Of a stretch of DNA of 64,000 bases, positions 58,848 to 64,000 are shown piece after piece (within the stretch, counting starts at the first letter, position 1; each line of letters starts with the position of its first letter). The DNA comes from Bacillus haynesii. GTDB lineage: Bacteria > Bacillota > Bacilli > Bacillales > Bacillaceae. The position numbers and the translations under genes were made by a program. The notes beneath the pieces were generated by a model. The model was not told the origin of the DNA. It worked only from the letters and a program-made list of their open reading frames with translations, and did no database searches. Where the stretch lies: contig NZ_MRBL01000005.1 of assembly GCF_001969855.1 (NCBI RefSeq), positions 205,007 through 269,006 of the forward strand, read 5' to 3'.

Positions 58848-58865
58848 TTGTTTCACACGTAACAA
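58848..58865 (+). promoter_or_regulatory. Palindromic operator 2 at the monooxygenase start site
   Basis: TTGTTTCACACGTAACAA is the second copy of the 18-bp palindrome, 66 bp centre-to-centre from the first. It lies between the -10 and the ribosome site (AAAGGAG). Confidence 0.65.
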
Positions 58866-58883
58866 AAAAAGGAGTGATTGATC

Positions 58884-60380
58884 ATGGATTTTGATGTACT
58901 GATTGCAGGCGGCGGCCCCGTCGGTCTGCTGACGGCTTCCGAGCTGGCTTTAGCCGGCGTCCGGACCTGTATTGTCGAACGGCTGAAAGAGCCTTCTCCA
59001 TTCTCAAAAGCGCTCACACTGCACCCGCGCTCAATTGAAATACTTGAAATGAGAGGGCTTGGAGAACGATTTAAGCAAATTGGCAAGCCGGTCCCTTCGG
59101 GGCATTTTGCCAGCCTGAAGACTGGATTGGACTTTTCAGCGCTTGACACACAAGCCAATTTTACATTGTTCATCCCCCAGTACGAAACTGAGAAGGTGCT
59201 TGAGGAACATGCGCGAAATCTCGGTGTCTGCATCCTTCGCGGTCATGAAGTTCTCGCTGTCCGCGAGCATGAGGAATCCGCCGAGCTTGTTGTCCAGGGT
59301 CCGGGTGGCCTGTCCTTCCTAACTGCTTCCTATATCGTCGGTGCTGACGGAGCCGGAAGTATCATTCGCAAGCAGGCGCGCATCGCTTTTTCCGGAACTG
59401 ATGCAAATATCACTGCAATGCTTGGTGATGTGTCACTTGAAAATCCGCCGGAATCTCATTTCTATACTTGCGAGAACCGTGAAGGTGGCGTTGTGATCGT
59501 GCCTTTAGACGGCGGCATTTTCCGCGTCATCATAACGGCGCCGCACATGCCTCAAGCTTTGCTTCACGAGCCCGTCACACTGGAAGAATTAAAAAAAGAA
59601 CTCAACCGCATCTGCGGCACGGACCTTGGAATGAACAGCCCGGTTTGGATGTCCCGCTTCGGAAATGCCAGCAAGCTGGCGGAGCATTACCGTTCCGGCA
59701 AAATTTTCTTGGCTGGAGATGCCGCACATATTCATTTTCCCGCAGGAGGGCAAGGTTTAAATGTCGGCCTTCAGGACGCGATGAACCTTGGCTGGAAGCT
59801 CGCAGCAAAGATCAACGGACGGTGTCCCGACTGGCTGCTTGACAGTTACCATAATGAAAGACACCCTGTCGGGGAAGCGCTGCTCGTCAATACACAAATC
59901 CAAACAAAGCTGTTTGATTTTACGCGTGAAGGGCTGTACCTCCGCGAATTATTATCCGGCATTCTCGAATTTTCAGACGTCAATCGCTATCTGGCAGAAC
60001 AAACTGCAGCGCTCAGCGTGCAATACGAAGCAGATGAAGAAATGCCTGAACATGAGCTGAACGGAAAACGGCTGCCAGATATTGACCTGACCCTTTCAGA
60101 TGGTACTGTCAAACGACTTTACACTTTTCTCCACGATGGACGCTTTTTATTGGCAGCATTCGGGAAAGAACCGAAGGAACTTTCCCGAATGCCTCATGTC
60201 CGGCTCATGCAAGTGAAAGCAATTGACAGCAGGCCTGAATGGAATGGCGTAAAGGCAGCGCTGATCCGTCCTGACGGCCATGTTGCCTGGGCTGTCGACG
60301 AATCCATGGAAAATGCAGAGCAATTGATTGCTGACGGTATCTGCCGCTGGTGCGAAAACTCTCACCTTCAGTCTGTTTAA
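58884..60380 (+). CDS. FAD-dependent aromatic-compound monooxygenase
   Basis: Flavoprotein of 498 residues, class A. The FAD loop IAGGGPVGLL is at 7-16, the FAD/NADPH motif GADGAGS at 153-159 and the GDAAH motif at 278-282. The C-terminal 110 residues form a thioredoxin-like domain without the catalytic cysteine pair, as in phenol hydroxylase and the PgaE/RdmE and rifampicin monooxygenase groups. The substrate is unknown; phenolics, quinones or an aromatic antibiotic are possible. The start is ATG at 58884 behind AAAGGAG. The downstream marR gene probably controls it. I do not recall this pair between ylaI and ylaH in B. subtilis 168. Confidence 0.85.
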   Translation: MDFDVLIAGGGPVGLLTASELALAGVRTCIVERLKEPSPFSKALTLHPRSIEILEMRGLGERFKQIGKPVPSGHFASLKTGLDFSALDTQANFTLFIPQYETEKVLEEHARNLGVCILRGHEVLAVREHEESAELVVQGPGGLSFLTASYIVGADGAGSIIRKQARIAFSGTDANITAMLGDVSLENPPESHFYTCENREGGVVIVPLDGGIFRVIITAPHMPQALLHEPVTLEELKKELNRICGTDLGMNSPVWMSRFGNASKLAEHYRSGKIFLAGDAAHIHFPAGGQGLNVGLQDAMNLGWKLAAKINGRCPDWLLDSYHNERHPVGEALLVNTQIQTKLFDFTREGLYLRELLSGILEFSDVNRYLAEQTAALSVQYEADEEMPEHELNGKRLPDIDLTLSDGTVKRLYTFLHDGRFLLAAFGKEPKELSRMPHVRLMQVKAIDSRPEWNGVKAALIRPDGHVAWAVDESMENAEQLIADGICRWCENSHLQSV

Positions 60381-60385
60381 CGATT

Positions 60386-60414
60386 TTGTTTCATGCGCAA
60401 CTAAATGGTATAAT
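60386..60414 (+). promoter_or_regulatory. marR promoter with weak third operator
   Basis: TTGTTT (60386-60391), a 17-bp spacer and TATAAT (60409-60414). The -35 lies inside TTGTTTCATGCGCAACTA (60386-60403), which fits the operator pattern of the monooxygenase promoter at 14 of 18 positions. Confidence 0.6.
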
Positions 60415-60452
60415 CAAAGCAGAAAAATCGATTAAAGGAGCCGGTTTTCTGC

Positions 60453-60959
60453 ATGGAGCATTTAACACACGCCAAACAAGAAATATTTGACCTGTACATC
60501 AGGCTCATTCATCAGCAGGAGCAGCAAGAAACCGTCATGAAAGAGCGCATCTCCGCAGAAATGAAAAAGCTGGAGCGCGAATTCGGAGCTGAACTGAAAC
60601 TCAACATGTCTGACATCCATACGATCAGCTGCATTGGCGACCACGAACCGATCAACGTCACCTCGATTTCCGAGAAGATGGCATTTTCAAAAGCGACGGT
60701 CTCAAGGATCACCGCCAAGCTGACCGAAAAAGGCCTCGTCAACAAGACACAGCTCAGCGACAATAAAAAAGAAATCTACTTCCGCTTAAGCCATAAAGGG
60801 AGAAGCATTCATCACCTTCACCAGCGTGAGCACGAAAAAATCGAACAAAGGTTTAAACGATTTTTAAGCCGGTATTCAGCAGATGAGATTCTTTTTGCCA
60901 GGGCTTTGTTTCGGGACTTATTAACGGCGGATTTTCTGGCGGACACAGAAAAGACATAG
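60453..60959 (+). CDS. MarR-family transcriptional regulator
   Basis: The 168-residue winged-helix protein has an N-terminal dimerisation helix and a central helix-turn-helix (about 70-95, VTSISEKMAFSKATVSRITAKL). The wing follows (about 95-112, LVNKTQLSDNKKEIYFRLS). MarR proteins are usually repressors released by small phenolic compounds, oxidants or antibiotics. It is 72 bp downstream of the monooxygenase with its own promoter, where a weak operator suggests autoregulation. No cysteine is conspicuous near the DNA-binding part, so ligand sensing is more likely than thiol sensing. Confidence 0.88.
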   Translation: MEHLTHAKQEIFDLYIRLIHQQEQQETVMKERISAEMKKLEREFGAELKLNMSDIHTISCIGDHEPINVTSISEKMAFSKATVSRITAKLTEKGLVNKTQLSDNKKEIYFRLSHKGRSIHHLHQREHEKIEQRFKRFLSRYSADEILFARALFRDLLTADFLADTEKT

Positions 60960-60982
60960 CCTTCTTTGGCTATGTCTTTTCT
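60948..60982. terminator. Bidirectional terminator between marR and ylaH
   Basis: Hairpin AAGACATAGCC / GGCTATGTCTT with T-runs. It overlaps the last codons of marR and ends one base into ylaH. Confidence 0.8.
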
Positions 60983-61301
60983 ACGTATTCGCCCCCGTCT
61001 GCTCTTTTTTCGAACGGTGCAGACGGATTTTGTAAATCGAAAGGATTAAAACGGCTACGATCAGCCCTTCTCCAACCGGCAGAAAAACGCCGAAGAAAGT
61101 TAAAAACGTACAGCCTAATGCCAGAAAAAAGTAAATGATCGCCGTTTTCAACAGCGGCAGCCGTTTGGCGAAACCCAGTTTAAAGACGACCGCAGACAGG
61201 ACGAAGATGGTGGCATAAAGCCACCACATTCCCGCCTCAGGATTCTGGTCCACTTTATAAAGAGCGGCAAAAAACGACAGCCGTTCACTTACATCAGTCA
61301 A
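60981..61301 (-). CDS. ylaH: YlaH-like membrane protein
   Basis: Membrane protein of 106 residues with three hydrophobic segments (about 25-43, 50-68, 70-88) and a basic tail (RLHRSKKEQ). It matches the YlaH family. Function is unknown. It lies just downstream of typA on the same strand. Confidence 0.85.
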   Translation of the reverse strand: MTDVSERLSFFAALYKVDQNPEAGMWWLYATIFVLSAVVFKLGFAKRLPLLKTAIIYFFLALGCTFLTFFGVFLPVGEGLIVAVLILSIYKIRLHRSKKEQTGANT

Positions 61302-61358
61302 AAAGATTCCCCTCCCCTTTGCTTAGTTGGGTTGCTCTTTTTTTAGGTTCTGCAAATG

Positions 61359-63197
61359 TTACGACAATCCTGCCAGCTTTTTCTTTTTCGCTGCTTTTTC
61401 GCGTTCGTTTTTGTCGAGAATTTTCTTTCTTAACCTGATGGATTCCGGTGTGACTTCGCAGTACTCATCCTCGTTCAAGTATTCAAGCGATTCTTCAAGC
61501 GACATGATACGCGGTTTTTTCATGCTGACCGTCTGATCTTTTGTTGCTGAACGCACGTTTGTCTGCTGCTTCATTTTGTTGATGTTGACGACAAGGTCGT
61601 TTTCACGGTTGTGCTCGCCAACGATCATGCCTTCATATACTTCTGTGCCCGGCTCGACAAAAATCACGCCGCGCTCTTCAATGCCTTGAATGCCGTAGGC
61701 TGAAGCTTTCCCGGTATCCATTGAGACAAGCACGCCTTGGCGGCGCCCGCCGACTTGCCCTGGCTCAACTGGCTGATAGCTGTCAAACGTATGATTTAAA
61801 ATCCCGAAACCGCGTGTAAGGGAAAGGAATTCGGTTGAGTAGCCGATTAATCCACGTGAAGGGACATTGAAAATCAGGCGGACCTGCCCGTTTCCGTTAT
61901 TGATCATGTCGATCATTTCACCTTTGCGCGCACCCATTGATTCCATTACAGATCCGGTGTGCTCTTCAGGCACATCGATTTGCACGCGTTCAACAGGCTC
62001 ACAGCGAACGCCGTCGATTTCTTTAATGATGACTTCCGGCTTCGATACTTGCAGTTCAAAGCCTTCGCGGCGCATGTTTTCGATTAAAATCGACAAATGC
62101 AGCTCGCCGCGTCCTGATACGATCCAGGCATCAGGAGATGGCGTCGGATCGACTCGAAGGCTGACATCTGTCTGCAGCTGCTGTTCAAGACGCTCTTCAA
62201 TCTTCCTGGCCGTGACATATTTTCCTTCGCGGCCGGCAAAAGGACTGTTGTTAACCGCAAACGTCATTTGAAGCGTCGGCTCGTCAATGCGAAGAACCGG
62301 AAGCGCCTCCTGATGCTCAATCGGGCAGACGGTTTCTCCGACATTGATGTCTTCCATTCCTGATACCGCGACAAGGTCGCCGGCTTTCGCTTCTTCAATC
62401 TCGACTCTCTTCAATCCCTGGAAACCGAAGATTTTCGTAACGCGGAACGGCTTGGCAGAACCGTCAAGCTTCATTAAAGCAACTTGCTGTCCAACCTTCA
62501 TCGTTCCTCTGAACACGCGTCCGATTCCGATACGGCCGACATAATCATTGTAGTCAAGCAGAGCCACCTGGAACTGTAAAGGCTCCTCATGGTTATCGAC
62601 AGGACAAGGAATATGGTTGACAATCGCTTCGAATAAAGCTTCCATGTTTTCATCCTGTTGCTTCGGATCTGCTGATGCGGTGCCGTTGATCGCAGAAGCG
62701 TAAACAACCGGGAATTCAAGCTGTTCTTCATTGGCATCAAGCTCGATAAACAAATCGAGCACTTCATCAACGACCTCTTCAGGACGGGCAAAATCACGGT
62801 CGATCTTATTGACAACAACGATCGGCGTCAAGTTTTGCTCAAGTGCTTTTTTCAGTACAAAGCGGGTTTGCGGCATGCAGCCTTCATAAGCGTCAACAAC
62901 AAGCAGAACGCCGTCGACCATTTTCATGATCCGCTCAACTTCCCCGCCGAAGTCTGCGTGTCCTGGAGTATCCAAAATATTAATGCGTGTATCTTTATAA
63001 TTAATCGCTGTATTTTTCGCTAAAATCGTAATGCCGCGCTCTCTTTCCAAATCATTGGAATCCATGGCGCGCTCAGCCACGTTTTCATTCGCACGGAATG
63101 TGCCAGCCTGATGGAGGAGCTGATCCACAAGCGTCGTTTTTCCATGGTCAACGTGGGCGATAATAGCGATATTGCGAAGATCTTCTCGAAGTTTCAC
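61359..63197 (-). CDS. typA: Ribosome-associated GTPase TypA/BipA
   Basis: Translational GTPase of 612 residues (B. subtilis YlaG/BipA 612), related to EF-G and LepA. G1 is [10 protein letters not shown]3 is [10 protein letters not shown] and G4 is NKID. The conserved C-terminal domain includes [10 protein letters not shown] and [13 protein letters not shown]. It helps 50S assembly and growth at low temperature. I chose GTG at 63197 (VKLREDLRN): AGGAGATG lies upstream, and the length then matches exactly; the ATG 25 codons earlier is not supported. Confidence 0.96.
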   Translation of the reverse strand: MKLREDLRNIAIIAHVDHGKTTLVDQLLHQAGTFRANENVAERAMDSNDLERERGITILAKNTAINYKDTRINILDTPGHADFGGEVERIMKMVDGVLLVVDAYEGCMPQTRFVLKKALEQNLTPIVVVNKIDRDFARPEEVVDEVLDLFIELDANEEQLEFPVVYASAINGTASADPKQQDENMEALFEAIVNHIPCPVDNHEEPLQFQVALLDYNDYVGRIGIGRVFRGTMKVGQQVALMKLDGSAKPFRVTKIFGFQGLKRVEIEEAKAGDLVAVSGMEDINVGETVCPIEHQEALPVLRIDEPTLQMTFAVNNSPFAGREGKYVTARKIEERLEQQLQTDVSLRVDPTPSPDAWIVSGRGELHLSILIENMRREGFELQVSKPEVIIKEIDGVRCEPVERVQIDVPEEHTGSVMESMGARKGEMIDMINNGNGQVRLIFNVPSRGLIGYSTEFLSLTRGFGILNHTFDSYQPVEPGQVGGRRQGVLVSMDTGKASAYGIQGIEERGVIFVEPGTEVYEGMIVGEHNRENDLVVNINKMKQQTNVRSATKDQTVSMKKPRIMSLEESLEYLNEDEYCEVTPESIRLRKKILDKNEREKAAKKKKLAGLS

Positions 63198-63355
63198 ATT
63201 TTCATCTCCTAAAAAATTTAGATAATCTTTCATATTATAACTGACGAACGAAGTTATTTCAATTTGTTTCAAATTTCCAGCTTCGGTTGACCTTTCTATT
63301 CAGCGCGATTTTCTGTAAACTAACAGTAGACTCATACTAAGGGGATGGAAAAACA

Positions 63356-63544
63356 ATGAAACAAATCAAATGGATTTTCTTACTATTCGCACTTGCTGCA
63401 GTGATCAGCATCATGATGATCGGAGTTGCAATCGCCCAAAAAAGCGCAGCCGGCGTCGCAATCGCCATCGCGATTCTGATCGTGATTATGGGGAGCGGTT
63501 TTACACTCAAAAAAAGAATGCGCGAAAAAGGCCTGCTTGAATAG
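63356..63544 (+). CDS. ylaF: YlaF, small membrane protein (DUF5325)
   Basis: The 62-residue protein has two hydrophobic segments (about 5-26 and 31-50) and a basic C-terminus (LKKRMREKGLLE). It matches B. subtilis YlaF. Function is unknown. A ribosome site (AAGGGGATGG) precedes the ATG. It is divergent from typA. Confidence 0.82.
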   Translation: MKQIKWIFLLFALAAVISIMMIGVAIAQKSAAGVAIAIAILIVIMGSGFTLKKRMREKGLLE

Positions 63545-63545
63545 G

Positions 63546-63577
63546 AAAGGAGCCCCTTCCGGCTGAAGGGGCTTTTG
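63546..63577 (+). terminator. Terminator of ylaF
   Basis: Hairpin AGCCCCTTC / GAAGGGGCT followed by TTTTGATTG. Confidence 0.75.
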
Positions 63578-63652
63578 ATTGTCAAACACGAAACCCTACG
63601 CAAATTATAGTCTTGCACCATGTTCATCCCTCTGCCGTCTGAAATCAATTCG

Positions 63653-63682
63653 AAAAAAACTGGCGGCAACCAGCCGCCAGTT
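63653..63682 (-). terminator. Terminator of ylaC-ylaD
   Basis: Minus-strand hairpin ACTGGCGG / CCGCCAGT followed by TTTTTTCG, directly after the ylaD stop. Confidence 0.85.
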
Positions 63683-63683
63683 C

Positions 63684-63980
63684 TTATAAAAAGAATAAAT
63701 AAATCAAAAGCATCAGCAAGTAGCCCCCGCCAAACAGTGCTGCCCCTTTGAGAATCAGCCTTTGATAGTACGCTTTCCTGAATTTTTGTTCTTCCGCTTC
63801 CCCTGCTTCCTTTGGCAATCCTCCGTCATCATGAAAATTGACAGGTTCCCGCATCATGTCGTACATTTCCTGGCAATCTGCGCACGTCTTGAGGTGCGCG
63901 GTAACCAAACGTTCCGTTTTAAGGCTGCAATCGCCTTCTATGTATAAAGGCAGTAAATCCCTTACAAGATGACATTTCAT
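63684..63980 (-). CDS. ylaD: Anti-sigma factor YlaD (zinc-finger family)
   Basis: The 98-residue membrane protein has an N-terminal anti-sigma zinc-binding motif (Cys3 with HLKTCADC) and one C-terminal membrane segment (about 78-97). It resembles B. subtilis YlaD (shared LVRDLLPLY), the partner of ECF sigma factor YlaC. The sigma gene should lie just beyond the right edge. The ATG at 63980 gives the right N-terminus, but no ribosome site is visible upstream. Those bases are instead an exact inverted copy of codons near the gene start, so the upstream flank is suspect. Confidence 0.85.
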   Translation of the reverse strand: MKCHLVRDLLPLYIEGDCSLKTERLVTAHLKTCADCQEMYDMMREPVNFHDDGGLPKEAGEAEEQKFRKAYYQRLILKGAALFGGGYLLMLLIYLFFL

Positions 63981-64000
63981 ATTGTAAGGGATTTACTGCC
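63949..64000. repeat. Perfect 19-bp inverted repeat at the window end
   Basis: GGCAGTAAATCCCTTACAA (63949-63967) is repeated in inverted form as TTGTAAGGGATTTACTGCC (63982-64000), with a 14-base spacer containing the ylaD start. The right arm ends exactly at the window edge, so the full length cannot be seen. Confidence 0.85.

Overview
This window is a stretch of a Bacillus chromosome, most likely from the B. licheniformis / B. paralicheniformis group. Almost every gene matches, in order and in length, the B. subtilis segment from spoIIIG back through the division and cell wall (dcw) cluster and the ylb and yla genes. The species call is an inference from recalled B. subtilis proteins and synteny. 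Support comes from mid-range base composition, sporulation genes built into the dcw cluster, and a second bacillopeptidase F gene. I saw no rRNA, tRNA, CRISPR array, prophage or insertion sequence. Most of the window is conserved core genome on the minus strand.

Layout. 1-2,000: the spoIIG locus (start of spoIIIG, sigE, spoIIGA) with its long-spaced Spo0A-type promoter. 2,000-8,100: two tandem secreted subtilases, full-length Bpr and a shorter paralogue. 8,400-27,400: the dcw cluster read backwards (ftsZ, ftsA, sbp, ylxX, ylxW, divIB, murB, murG, spoVE, murD, mraY, murE, spoVD, pbpB, ftsL, rsmH, mraZ). 27,400-41,700: bshC, panE and the ylb genes (ylbP, gerR, rpmF, ylbN, tmcAL, ylbL, ylbJ, coaD, rsmD, ylbG, ricF, ylbE, ylbD, ylbC, ylbB, ylbA). 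This part also holds the sporulation small RNA csfG and a small lipoprotein gene. 41,700-49,100: the caa3 cytochrome oxidase genes ctaG-F-E-D-C, ctaB, and divergent ctaA. 49,100-64,000: pyc, ftsW, ylaN, glsA, ylaL, ylaK, ylaJ, ylaI, an inserted monooxygenase-marR pair, ylaH, typA, ylaF and ylaD.

The genes work together as modules. MurE, MraY, MurD, MurG and MurB make lipid II. FtsZ, FtsA, DivIB, FtsL, PbpB and FtsW build the septum. SpoVD and SpoVE are their sporulation counterparts. SigE, SpoIIGA, SigG, GerR, RicF, CsfG and YlaJ belong to the sporulation programme. CtaA and CtaB make heme A for the oxidase encoded beside them.

The most notable points are: (1) a flavoprotein monooxygenase-MarR pair between ylaI and ylaH, with two near-identical 18-bp palindromes and a weaker third one in its promoters; (2) the csfG locus with a near-perfect SigF/SigG promoter; (3) the tandem Bpr paralogues; (4) a perfect 19-bp inverted repeat around the ylaD start at the very end of the window, which may be an assembly fold-back; (5) an unlisted 43-residue lipoprotein gene; (6) conserved-looking regulatory repeats upstream of mraZ, ctaA/ctaB and ylbN-rpmF.
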